Numbered from the stretch's first letter, positions 7,067-13,969 are shown. The stretch: DNA of 64,000 bases from Candidatus Acidulodesulfobacterium ferriphilum (GCA_004195035.1 SGBD01000003.1:124001-188000), one strand, 5' to 3'. Made by a program: numbers and translations. The notes: generated by a model not told the origin, from the letters alone.

Positions 7067-7339
7067 ATGAAAAAACTAATTTTAATCGCAGGGATAATAA
7101 TTACGGGATTAGCTTTATCCGGGTGCGCTAAAAATCCGGCTATGGTTTATCATCGTTATTCATACTACACAAAGCACCATAAGCAAGCTTATAGGGTTTA
7201 TGCGGCTTGCAAGAAAATTCCTGACTTCGTAAATCAAAAAAAATCAATAAATTTCGATGTGTCAAAAGAAAATAAGAATTGCTTTAACGCATATTATAAT
7301 ATTTTTTTTCACTTTCAGGGTAGGGGTTATGTACATTAA
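7067..7339 (+). CDS. EexN-like entry-exclusion lipoprotein
   Basis: The 90-residue protein has a lipoprotein signal (KLILIAGIIITGLALSGC) with lipobox LSGC and acylated Cys at residue 20. The mature part has two further Cys in AACKKIP and NKNCFNAYYN. That spacing and the NCxNA motif resemble EexN lipoproteins of conjugative plasmids, which block entry of like plasmids. It directly precedes VirB5- and VirB6-like genes; in IncW/IncN systems eex lies between virB5 and virB6. AAGGTG precedes the ATG. The family assignment rests on short motifs and context. Confidence 0.5.
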   Translation: MKKLILIAGIIITGLALSGCAKNPAMVYHRYSYYTKHHKQAYRVYAACKKIPDFVNQKKSINFDVSKENKNCFNAYYNIFFHFQGRGYVH

Positions 7340-7353
7340 TTAAAGGAGGATTT

Positions 7354-8145
7354 ATGAAAAAGCTATTAATTATCGCAGTTTTTACGGTTATTTTTGGAAT
7401 ATCAAGCAGTGCCTATGCGCAAATGGCGGTTTTGTCAGTTCCAAACCCGCAGTCGTTAGCAACGCAGGCTGAAACTACGGCAACGGCGATTAATACTAAA
7501 CTTCAAACAACTTTGCAGGACATAAGAAATGCGCAAGCGGTTCAGGAAGCGACTAATGCTTTTAACCAATTTCAAACATATCAGAACGACTACTACGAAG
7601 CGACCGGATTTTTGCAAAACTTAAAGCAATTAGACGGTGTAAGTAGCTTTTTGCAGAATTATACGCAATTTGTGCCGAGTGTTCAACTGAACACGCCTAA
7701 CGGAAATCTGGATCAGTCGCTTGTTAATTATGTAAATGGAATGGGGGCAAGCGATTTAAATGCGGCGAACCCTTGGGATAATGCAATAGGTGTAAATTCG
7801 ACGGCGGCGGACGCTCAGGCTATAAGTCAAGCCGCGATTAACAGCGAATCGTCAACGGCGGCATTAGACAGCAAAGAAGCGCAGACGGCTACTACGGCGG
7901 GACATTTAATATCAACGCAGGCTACAAGCGCAAACGGTCTTGACGCGGCAAGATTAAGCGCAAGCGCGGACGGCAAAATCATAGAATTATTAAGTGAAAT
8001 ACTTCAAAATCAGGCGGTAGAAAATCAGGCAAATGCGGCACAACAGGCGGAAACATTAAGGGCGAAACAGCAGGCAATATACGAAAGACAAAATAGCGAA
8101 CAAACAAGCAAATCTTTAGCTAAAAACTTTGCGGCGGGGTGGTAA
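7354..8145 (+). CDS. VirB5/TrbJ-like secreted protein
   Basis: The 263-residue protein has a Sec signal peptide (residues 1-22, cleavage at AYA-Q). The mature chain is Gln/Ala/Asn-rich and helical, with long coil-forming stretches (ETTATAINTKLQTTLQDIRN; QNQAVENQANAAQQAETLR). VirB5 and TrbJ, minor pilus-tip components of type IV secretion systems, have this build. An excellent AGGAGG lies upstream. It ends 2 bp before the VirB6-like gene. The call depends partly on its neighbour, because VirB5 proteins are poorly conserved. Confidence 0.55.
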   Translation: MKKLLIIAVFTVIFGISSSAYAQMAVLSVPNPQSLATQAETTATAINTKLQTTLQDIRNAQAVQEATNAFNQFQTYQNDYYEATGFLQNLKQLDGVSSFLQNYTQFVPSVQLNTPNGNLDQSLVNYVNGMGASDLNAANPWDNAIGVNSTAADAQAISQAAINSESSTAALDSKEAQTATTAGHLISTQATSANGLDAARLSASADGKIIELLSEILQNQAVENQANAAQQAETLRAKQQAIYERQNSEQTSKSLAKNFAAGW

Positions 8146-8147
8146 TT

Positions 8148-9245
8148 ATGAAAAAACTACTTATTTTAATAATTTTGTTTATATCGATAACGGCGGGAGT
8201 AAGGGCGGCTTATGCGCAGACGGCTACAACGGCGGGAAATACTACTGGACAAACAAATATTACGATTACGCAGTATCCGCAAATCGGCGTAACCTCGACG
8301 ATACCGTCAACATTCGGAAATCTAATGAATAATAATATTATGCCGTTAGAAAAAACGATACTGCCTTTTTCTTTTCTCGTGTTTTTGTTCGCAATGGCTA
8401 TAAGGCTATATTTAGGGGAAGAAAAAGGCTATATGAAAGAAATATTTTATATGATTTTCATAATGTCAATTTTGATTATGTATAACACTATTTTTCTATG
8501 GCTCAATTCAGTATGCGACGGCATAGCGCACGCTATAATGCCGGCAAACGAAGTTTCATTATTTTTAAGCTCGATACTTAATTGGAATCACCCGGGCATT
8601 AGCTTTCTTGCTTTTTCGTTATCCGGTTTTGCGGCAACGGCGGCGCTGACTCTTGCAAGCATTGCGATATGGATTCTTGAATGGCTAAGATATTTATTAC
8701 TTTCTTTTATGTATTTAGTGGGTCCGATTACGATAAGTTTATCGATGATACCGCCGCTCCGACCATTCCTTAAGGCTTGGATAAAAGATACGATAGAAAT
8801 AATGTGCTGGTTTATAGTTACTGCGGTTCTTTTCCAAGTCTTTAATACGATTCTATCGACGGGGAACACATACCCGTCTTTGCAAAATTTATCCCCTCTG
8901 GCAGTTGCAGGGATTTATACCTTTTTAGTCGTTCTGATAATTTTAACGCCATATCTGACATCAAAACTTTATCAAGGCGGAATGGGGGCTTTGGGGTCTA
9001 TTGCAAGCTATGCGACAATTTCTTTGATAACCGGCGGAGCTTCGGCGGGACTCGGAGCGGCGGGAGTATCGGGGGGCGGACTTGCCGGTAATTTAGGGGC
9101 TAAACTTGCCGGTAAGGGCGGAACGACAGCGGCAAGACACGCGGCGGAATCGGGGGGCGGGTATTCATCGGCACAAATACGGGCGGCGGCAGGCAGACGC
9201 ACAAATAAAAATCCATATAATAAAAGGGGGAACGATGAAGAATAA
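8148..9245 (+). CDS. VirB6/TrbL-like inner-membrane protein
   Basis: The 365-residue protein has an N-terminal signal (AYA-Q near residue 23) and then at least six hydrophobic segments between about residues 60 and 300. They include the conserved central part IAIWILEWLRYLLLSFMYLV and GPITISLSMIPPLRPFLKAW, typical of TrbL/VirB6 channel proteins. A Gly/Ala-rich C-terminal tail follows, ending basic. I chose the ATG at 8148, preceded by GGGGTGG, instead of a GTG three codons earlier. It overlaps the next gene by 11 bp. It would form the translocation pore of a type IV system, yet no ATPase or coupling protein is encoded in the element. Confidence 0.75.
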   Translation: MKKLLILIILFISITAGVRAAYAQTATTAGNTTGQTNITITQYPQIGVTSTIPSTFGNLMNNNIMPLEKTILPFSFLVFLFAMAIRLYLGEEKGYMKEIFYMIFIMSILIMYNTIFLWLNSVCDGIAHAIMPANEVSLFLSSILNWNHPGISFLAFSLSGFAATAALTLASIAIWILEWLRYLLLSFMYLVGPITISLSMIPPLRPFLKAWIKDTIEIMCWFIVTAVLFQVFNTILSTGNTYPSLQNLSPLAVAGIYTFLVVLIILTPYLTSKLYQGGMGALGSIASYATISLITGGASAGLGAAGVSGGGLAGNLGAKLAGKGGTTAARHAAESGGGYSSAQIRAAAGRRTNKNPYNKRGNDEE

Positions 9246-9450
9246 ACTTGAATTTCTTAAAAAGAACAGGGTAAATATTACATCGATTTTTATTTTAGCA
9301 TTTGCTTTGTATTATTATTTTGCCGGAAATATAAACGACGCTTTAGGATATATTCTTTTAGGAATTGTTTTAAATTTATTGAATTTGGCACATAATCACC
9401 TTAAACCAAAAGAAAACAACGGGGCTAATAAGCAAAATCAGCCCCGATAA
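9235..9450 (+). CDS. Small two-helix membrane protein
   Basis: The 71-residue protein has two hydrophobic segments (ITSIFILAFALYYYFAG and LGYILLGIVLNLLNL) between basic ends. I chose the ATG at 9235 because GGGGG precedes it; a longer frame upstream runs antiphase through the VirB6-like gene. Its last four codons and stop lie inside the right copy of the 115-bp inverted repeat. No family is recognised. Coupling to the virB6-like gene suggests an accessory role in the same membrane complex, or in exclusion. Confidence 0.6.
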   Translation: MKNKLEFLKKNRVNITSIFILAFALYYYFAGNINDALGYILLGIVLNLLNLAHNHLKPKENNGANKQNQPR

Positions 9451-9554
9451 ACTTAAAACAGGTAATTTACTATTAACCAAAAATCAAACGGCTTAAAATC
9501 GATTATAGGGATTTTAAAGGTGTTCGAGGTGTCCGCCGGGCGGACAGTAAAAAA
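9440..9554. repeat. Right copy of the perfect 115-bp inverted repeat
   Basis: It is the exact reverse complement of 4163-4277. It begins within the last codons of the two-helix membrane gene and ends in an A-run after an internal palindrome (TGTCCGCC, G, GGCGGACA at 9530-9546). It is followed by two further hairpins. Confidence 0.95.
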
Positions 9555-9562
9555 TTAAATTA

Positions 9563-9626
9563 TCGTGGCGAAACTGTTTCGCCACGAGAAAATTAAATCA
9601 TCGTGCGGACACTGTGTCCGCACGAT
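9563..9626. repeat. Tandem hairpins sharing stem base and CTG loop
   Basis: Hairpin 1 (9563-9587) has perfect 11-bp arms, TCGTGGCGAAA and its complement. Hairpin 2 (9600-9626) has perfect 12-bp arms, ATCGTGCGGACA and its complement. Both have the loop CTG and the same outer TCGTG/CACGA pairs, with different inner stems. Each is preceded by AAAATTAAAT, so the unit repeats at 38-bp spacing. Inner-stem changes are compensated on both arms, which implies selection on the structure. They lie just upstream of the gene at 9641. Confidence 0.8.
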
Positions 9627-9640
9627 GAAAGGGGGACGAT

Positions 9641-9916
9641 ATGAAAAACGAAAACAAGAAACAAAATTACAGGGTCATCGTGAAAATTAACGAAATCGTA
9701 ATAAGCTTTATAGCCGAAGACAAAGAACAAATGAGCGAACAGCTGAAATTTTTATACAAGGGAATAGATATTCCTAAGGAAAGATTATACAAGGAAGACG
9801 GGACGGACGGTATCGTCGAAGTTACCAATGATGTTATCGTTTCCGTTGTTAATGAAATTTTAGACTGCCACAGCTTCAGGCTACCTGAATATCAAAAATA
9901 TATCGAAGAAATTTAA
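9641..9916 (+). CDS. Hypothetical 91-residue protein
   Basis: I do not recognise this protein. It is soluble, highly charged and short, with a beta-rich start (YRVIVKINEIVISFIAED) and an acidic C-terminus (EYQKYIEEI). AAAGGGGG precedes the ATG at good spacing, and the codon pattern matches the neighbours, so it is likely real. It starts 15 bp after the tandem hairpins, so its expression may depend on them. It is followed by another small gene with the same GGGGGAACGATGA-type start context. Confidence 0.55.
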   Translation: MKNENKKQNYRVIVKINEIVISFIAEDKEQMSEQLKFLYKGIDIPKERLYKEDGTDGIVEVTNDVIVSVVNEILDCHSFRLPEYQKYIEEI

Positions 9917-9946
9917 ATATTCCGGGTCCGGAAAAAAGGGGGAACG

Positions 9947-10114
9947 ATGATAATTGAAAAAAAGGACATTAACAACATCGCAAATATATGTGATTTCTTT
10001 GAAAGCCTAAAATTTAAGTATTCGGAATTGGACGGATTATATGATTTATCGGAAGATGTTGAGATAAGCATTGATAGACTATTAGCCGCAATGGAAGAAG
10101 AAAAGGGGCAATAA
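9947..10114 (+). CDS. Hypothetical 55-residue acidic protein
   Basis: This short gene has AAGGGGG upstream of its ATG and its stop overlaps the next start by one base (TAATG), a common sign of translational coupling. The product is acidic and probably helical (NNIANICDFFESLKF, SIDRLLAAMEEEKGQ). It resembles no family I can name. The tight coupling to the Replic_Relax gene suggests a partner or regulator of that protein. Confidence 0.6.
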   Translation: MIIEKKDINNIANICDFFESLKFKYSELDGLYDLSEDVEISIDRLLAAMEEEKGQ

Positions 10115-10824
10115 TGGGCGCACATAAAAGGGTTGATTTTAGCGAAAGGGATAAACAATTATTATATCTTTTATATAAACATAGGTATTGTGATTTTACG
10201 GCTTTAACTATGTTGAATATTAAATATGATACTTTATATAGACGATTAAAGAAATTAATTAAATCCGATTATGTTAAAAAATTAAATTCTGAAAATATTA
10301 AAATCGAAATTTACAGCTTAACGCAAAAAGGCGAAAACTGGCTTACTCAAAACATCGAGCAGGAATTTAATAAACCGATTTTAAGTAAAATTAAAACATC
10401 GTCTTTATATAACTTTAATCATCACTTATTAATCGCAAGAATAGGCGCATTATTGGCAAGCAGAAATATCGATTATGAAATAGATTTAACCTGTAAAAAA
10501 GCATATCCAGAACTTAAAATAATACCGGATATAATCATTAAAAAATACGGCGGATTAATCTGCTTTGAAATCGAACTTGAATACAAAACGGCGGAAAAAT
10601 ACGCAAAGAAATTGTCGCAATTACAGAACAGCGCGGATATAAAAAAGTTAATATATTTGACACAGGGGAAGCCTGATAAATTACAAAATAAAATATCGAT
10701 TATAGACCGATATAAGAAGGGTAAAAGTATAGATGAAAGATTTATTGATAACGAAACGAAAAACAAAATAATATTTGTAGAATTAAATAATTTTATTCAG
10801 AATATAGACGAATTTATATCCTAA
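10114..10824 (+). CDS. Replication-relaxation (Replic_Relax) family protein
   Basis: The 236-residue protein has an N-terminal winged helix (about residues 8-80: SERDKQLLYLLYKHRYCDF, LYRRLKKLIKSDYVKKL). A nuclease-like domain follows with IIPDIII (Asp139), then CFEIELE (Glu152, Glu154) and Lys158, and the downstream helix EKYAKKLSQL. This PD-(D/E)xK-like arrangement and the winged helix are the hallmarks of Replic_Relax proteins found on plasmids and integrative elements, where they act near replication or transfer origins. Activity is not certain. A large hairpin lies 169 bp downstream. Confidence 0.75.
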   Translation: MGAHKRVDFSERDKQLLYLLYKHRYCDFTALTMLNIKYDTLYRRLKKLIKSDYVKKLNSENIKIEIYSLTQKGENWLTQNIEQEFNKPILSKIKTSSLYNFNHHLLIARIGALLASRNIDYEIDLTCKKAYPELKIIPDIIIKKYGGLICFEIELEYKTAEKYAKKLSQLQNSADIKKLIYLTQGKPDKLQNKISIIDRYKKGKSIDERFIDNETKNKIIFVELNNFIQNIDEFIS

Positions 10825-11211
10825 AAAAGAACTAAAAAAATCACACACAAGAACGGACGGAGAAAATAAAAAGAAAATGAAAGAAACGAAAAAGATAAAA
10901 AATAATTCAAGTTTTGGCGGAAAAAAGATAAAAAATACCGTTCCGTTTTTCGTATGTTGCAGGTCGGAAGGGTATTTTTAGGGCAAAAGGCACTGTTCCC
11001 CTACTCCCACTTAGTAGGTGGTCGGGGAGTTTAAAAAGCCAAACTTCCCGACCACCTACTAAAAGCGTGTGGGAGTAGGGGAACAGCAAAGGCAAAAGCA
11101 GAAGCGAAAGACAAAAGCAAAAACCAAAGCAAAAGACAAAGGCAAACTGCGAAAGCAAAATTGAAAAAAAATTATTAATTATAAAAATAACTTCTACACG
11201 GAAAAAAAATT
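10825..11211. other. Gene-free stretch with repeats and a large hairpin
   Basis: No supported gene is present. The left part is purine-rich with two copies of an AAGATAAAAAATA motif (about 10890-10940). The centre is a 94-nt hairpin (10993-11086). The right part (about 11087-11160) is a G/A/C-rich run of imperfect CAAAAGC/CAAAGGC units. The whole has the look of an origin or transfer region beside the Replic_Relax gene. Confidence 0.6.
10993..11086. repeat. 94-nt hairpin, candidate origin or transfer site
   Basis: The outer 18-bp arms (CTGTTCCCCTACTCCCAC and complement) are perfect. A 6-base bulge (AAGCGT) on the right side follows, then 22-bp inner arms with one mismatch, closing on an 8-base loop (AAAAAGCC). 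The stem is GC-rich in an AT-rich context and lies outside genes. Such structures serve as single-strand origins, nick-site hairpins or recombination sites; which applies here cannot be told from sequence. Confidence 0.8.
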
Positions 11212-11403
11212 ATGCTGATAAAAATTAAAGAGGTTGCCGGAATGTTAGCGATGAACCAAACAAGCATTTACAAACTTGTTTATCGTAAAGCTATTCCTTA
11301 TGTCAAAATAGGCGGAGCTTTAAGGTTCGATAAGGATAAAATTATCGCTTGGATTAATCAGAATAGCTGTGATATGATTAATCCGAAAAGTAAGCGTTTG
11401 TAA
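11212..11403 (+). CDS. Excisionase-like helix-turn-helix protein
   Basis: The 63-residue protein is a single HTH_17/AlpA-type domain: IKEVAGMLAMNQTSIYKLVY, then AIPYVKIGGALRFDKDKI and AWI. It lies 23 bp upstream of the integrase in the same direction, which is the usual place for an excisionase (directionality factor). The Shine-Dalgarno sequence is weak, so expression may be low or coupled to an upstream transcript. Confidence 0.78.
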   Translation: MLIKIKEVAGMLAMNQTSIYKLVYRKAIPYVKIGGALRFDKDKIIAWINQNSCDMINPKSKRL

Positions 11404-11426
11404 ATGTCGTTTAAGGGGGTGAATCA

Positions 11427-12512
11427 ATGGGCATTTACAAAAAAGCTAACAGCAATAATTTTATGATGAGCAAAACGGTAAACGGTTTGACTTATTTTAA
11501 ATCCAGCGGCACAAATTTAAAAATGGAAGCAAGGGCAACTTTCGACCGCTGGGTCATCGAGCTTAAAGAACAAATCCGGACCGGCGAGCCGGTAAAGCAG
11601 AAACAAGAACCTATAATAAATAATTCTACTTTTTCGGAGCTTGCCGATAAGTATTTGGAATATACCGCCGGACGCTTAAAAAGCCATAAAGGGCTTTTCA
11701 CTTTTTACAAAAAACTAAACGGCTATTTCGGAAATAAAACCTTAACGACTATTTCAATAGAGGATGTCGAAAATATGCAGTCCGATATTTTAAAACAGGG
11801 GCTTTCAAACGCATATGCAAACAGGTTATTAATTCATTTTAAAAGAGCGTTAAAAAAAGCGGCCGATTGGGAAATAATATCCGACGATGTTCTTAATAAG
11901 TTTAAAAAGGTTAAACTCGTAAAAGGGGAAACAAAGCGGTTAAGGTATCTGTCCGAAGATGAGGCGCAAAGGTTTATCGGTAATTGCGATATTAATTTAA
12001 AATCTATCGTAATAACTGCTTTAAATACCGGTATGCGTAAATCGGAAATTCTGCATTTAGCTTGGGACAGGGTAGATTTAAAGAACCGGATAATCCTTTT
12101 AGATAAAACAAAGAACGGCGAAAGGCGAGAAATACCGATAAATCAAACACTTTACGATGTCCTGCTGCAGCTGCCGAGGCATATAAGCGGCTATGTATTT
12201 GCAAATCCTAAAACCGGCAAGCCTTACAATAACGTTAAAAAGAGCTTTGGATCGGCGTTAAGAAAAAGCCATATTTTTGATTTTAGGTTTCACGATTTAA
12301 GGCATACTTTTGCAAGCTGGCTTGTTATGGGCGGGGTAGATTTAACGACCGTTAAGGAACTGTTAGGGCATAAGGATGTCAGGATGACTTTAAGGTATTC
12401 TCATTTAGCGGCAAGTCATATATCTAATGCCGTTAAGGTTTTAGAAAAAAACTTTACCGTTTCTTTACCGCAGGAACAAAAGCAAAAATCCGAATATCTT
12501 GAAAGTGTTTAA
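11427..12512 (+). CDS. int: Tyrosine recombinase/integrase of the tRNA-Lys element
   Basis: The 361-residue protein has an N-terminal arm-binding part, a core-binding SAM-like domain (about 67-165: STFSELADKYLEYT) and a catalytic domain. The catalytic set is complete: Arg204 (NTGMRKSEIL), Lys227/229 (KTKNGERREIP), His289 and Arg292 (FHDLRHTFASWL), His315 (LLGHKDV) and Tyr324 (TLRYSHL). AGGGGG precedes the start. The stop lies 5 bp from the CCA end of tRNA-Lys, its evident target. It should be fully active in sequence terms, unlike the two broken relatives near 2300 and 3450. Confidence 0.95.
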   Translation: MGIYKKANSNNFMMSKTVNGLTYFKSSGTNLKMEARATFDRWVIELKEQIRTGEPVKQKQEPIINNSTFSELADKYLEYTAGRLKSHKGLFTFYKKLNGYFGNKTLTTISIEDVENMQSDILKQGLSNAYANRLLIHFKRALKKAADWEIISDDVLNKFKKVKLVKGETKRLRYLSEDEAQRFIGNCDINLKSIVITALNTGMRKSEILHLAWDRVDLKNRIILLDKTKNGERREIPINQTLYDVLLQLPRHISGYVFANPKTGKPYNNVKKSFGSALRKSHIFDFRFHDLRHTFASWLVMGGVDLTTVKELLGHKDVRMTLRYSHLAASHISNAVKVLEKNFTVSLPQEQKQKSEYLESV

Positions 12513-12517
12513 ATATC

Positions 12518-12593
12518 TGGTGGGCTGTCCCGGGATCGAACCGGGGACCTACTGATTAAGAGTCAGTTGCTCTACCGATTGAGCTAACAGCCC
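12518..12593 (-). tRNA. tRNA-Lys (anticodon CTT)
   Basis: A 76-nt cloverleaf with encoded CCA. Acceptor arms GGGCTGT and ACAGCCC pair perfectly, the D-arm is GCTC/GAGC, the anticodon stem is ACTGA/TCAGT with loop CTCTTAA (anticodon CTT, codon AAG), and the T-arm is CCCGG/CCGGG with loop TTCGATC. Its 3' 46 bases are repeated exactly at 3493-3538. It is the intact reconstituted target gene at the integrase end of the element. Confidence 0.97.
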
Positions 12594-12645
12594 ACATAAA
12601 TGAATAAATAAAAAGGCAAGCGTATTATAAACATTATACTCGATA

Positions 12646-12675
12646 ATTATATACTATTTTTATTTTTTTAGTCAA
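12646..12675 (-). promoter_or_regulatory. Promoter of tRNA-Lys
   Basis: Read on the minus strand, TTGACT (12675-12670) and TATAAT (12651-12646) are separated by 18 bp. Transcription would begin some 45 bases before the tRNA. A second TATAAT-like sequence lies closer to the gene. The promoter is outside the element, so the tRNA stays under host control. Confidence 0.6.
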
Positions 12676-12831
12676 TTCTTTTCACAATTAGTGATATACT
12701 TCTAAATAAGAGGCTGCATTTTAGGGTACCTGCTTAAAGCATTTACGGCAGGCGTAAAAGATAAAGGATAAAAATAACTTAAGTTTCTCGGTAAATGCGG
12801 GAGGCGGATAAAAAGATTATCCGAAAGGCAT

Positions 12832-13482
12832 ATGATATTTAAAAATCGGCAGGAAGCGGGAAAGCTTTTAGGGAAAAATTTATTAAAGCATAAATATAAA
12901 CCGGAAAAAACTGTGGTTATAGGTTTATTACGGGGCGGGATTCCTGTTGCTTATGAAATTGCAAAGGCATTGAACGCGCCTTTAGATGTTGCATTAGTAA
13001 GAAAGATAGGCGCCCCGGATCAGGAAGAATTAGCCATAGGGGCGATAGTGGACGGTGAAAATCCGAAGGTTTATCTCAATAAATCTTTAATATCCCGTAT
13101 CGCAATGCCCGAAGGTTATATCGATAGAGTTAAAGAGATTAAGCTCGAAGAAATCAGGAAAAGGGAAAAAATTTACAGAAAAGGGGGGGGAAGGATAGAT
13201 GTTCACGGCAAAATAGCAATAGTTGTGGACGACGGTATTGCAACGGGCGCTTCCATCAAGGTTGTAATAGAGGCTTTAAAGGAAGAAAAACCTGAAAAAA
13301 TAATAATCGCCGTTCCTGTTATCCCAAAAGACACTCTAAACGAATTAAAAAAAACTGTAGATGATGTTATAGTTCTGGATGCCCCCGAAGAGTTTTATGC
13401 CGTAGGAGAGTTTTATGAGGACTTTGGTCAGACAACGGATGAGGAAGTAATCTCGCTTCTTCAAAAATCGAAATCTAAATAG
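12832..13482 (+). CDS. Phosphoribosyltransferase family protein
   Basis: The 216-residue protein has the type I phosphoribosyltransferase fold. An early GLLRGGIPVAYEIAKAL segment precedes the flexible RKIGAPDQEELAIGAI region, and the PRPP-binding loop is IAIVVDDGIATGAS at residues 128-141. This is the stand-alone family often fused or adjacent to dienelactone-hydrolase or stress genes; the base substrate is unknown. A 7-bp hairpin (CGGATAA / TTATCCG, 12805-12823) lies immediately before the ribosome-binding site and could modulate translation. It is the first host gene right of the tRNA. Confidence 0.85.
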   Translation: MIFKNRQEAGKLLGKNLLKHKYKPEKTVVIGLLRGGIPVAYEIAKALNAPLDVALVRKIGAPDQEELAIGAIVDGENPKVYLNKSLISRIAMPEGYIDRVKEIKLEEIRKREKIYRKGGGRIDVHGKIAIVVDDGIATGASIKVVIEALKEEKPEKIIIAVPVIPKDTLNELKKTVDDVIVLDAPEEFYAVGEFYEDFGQTTDEEVISLLQKSKSK

Positions 13483-13617
13483 GTGAAAATTGTGATTTAA
13501 ATCAATTTAATTGAATTATATATTTGATAAACTTAGATTTAGAGTTTTAGAAGAAAAGACATCTTATATTAATGTTAAGGCAAAAATTTATAAGGCTTTT
13601 TAAATCGGAGGTTTATC

Positions 13618-13926
13618 ATGGCCATAGTTAATGAAAATGATATTTTAGAAAAATTAAAAGATATAGTTGACCCTGAACTCGAAGTTAATATAATTGATTT
13701 GGGGCTGGTTTATAAGGTGAATATAGATGATAACGGAAATGTTAGGATAGATATGACTCTAACGGCTAAAGGGTGTCCGATAAGCGATGTGATAAAGTAC
13801 GAGGTAGAAGAAGCGCTCAAAAGTATTTCCGGTGTCAATGCCGTAAGCGTCAATTTTATTTGGGAGCCGGAATGGAGCCCGACGATGATAAAAGACGGCG
13901 CATTAAAAAGGCTAAAAACCCGTTAA
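13618..13926 (+). CDS. SufT/MIP18-family (DUF59) iron-sulfur assembly protein
   Basis: The 102-residue protein is a single DUF59 domain: VDPELEVNIIDLGLVY at the start, TLTAKGCPISDVI with the conserved Cys at residue 53, and WEPEWSP near the end. The family helps mature Fe-S proteins. AATCGGAGG gives a strong start. In many bacteria this gene travels with DUF2249 and hemerythrin genes in nitric-oxide or nitrite stress clusters, as here. Confidence 0.9.
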   Translation: MAIVNENDILEKLKDIVDPELEVNIIDLGLVYKVNIDDNGNVRIDMTLTAKGCPISDVIKYEVEEALKSISGVNAVSVNFIWEPEWSPTMIKDGALKRLKTR

Positions 13927-13969
13927 TTTTTTAACCAGTTTAATATTTTAATACAATTATAATATCATA

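Larger units (their letters stand above)
3493..12563. mobile_element. Integrative element at tRNA-Lys, about 9 kb, with repressor, replication and T4SS-subset genes
   Basis: The element is delimited by a perfect 46-bp direct repeat of the tRNA-Lys 3' end. Its integrase and excisionase sit at the right end next to the intact tRNA. Inside are HicBA, an S24-type repressor with a divergent operon (two DNA-binding proteins and a replication initiator), an EexN/VirB5/VirB6-like block, small unknown genes and a Replic_Relax protein. A perfect 115-bp inverted repeat brackets 4163-9554. There is no VirB4, VirD4-type coupling protein, capsid or terminase gene, so if it moves between cells it must use another element's machinery. 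Confidence 0.88.

Noticed and set aside
4163-9554. A DNA transposon with 115-bp terminal inverted repeats
   Set aside because: There is no transposase gene inside and no target-site duplication outside; att ends and an integrase already explain the mobility of the larger element.
9530-9626. A CRISPR array
   Set aside because: The repeated units are two hairpins with different inner stems at 38-bp spacing, without uniform spacers or cas genes.
10907-11158. An 83-codon minus-strand frame across the large hairpin
   Set aside because: It is made of hairpin and purine-rich repeat sequence, is rich in Phe/Leu from poly-pyrimidine codons and has no plausible start context.
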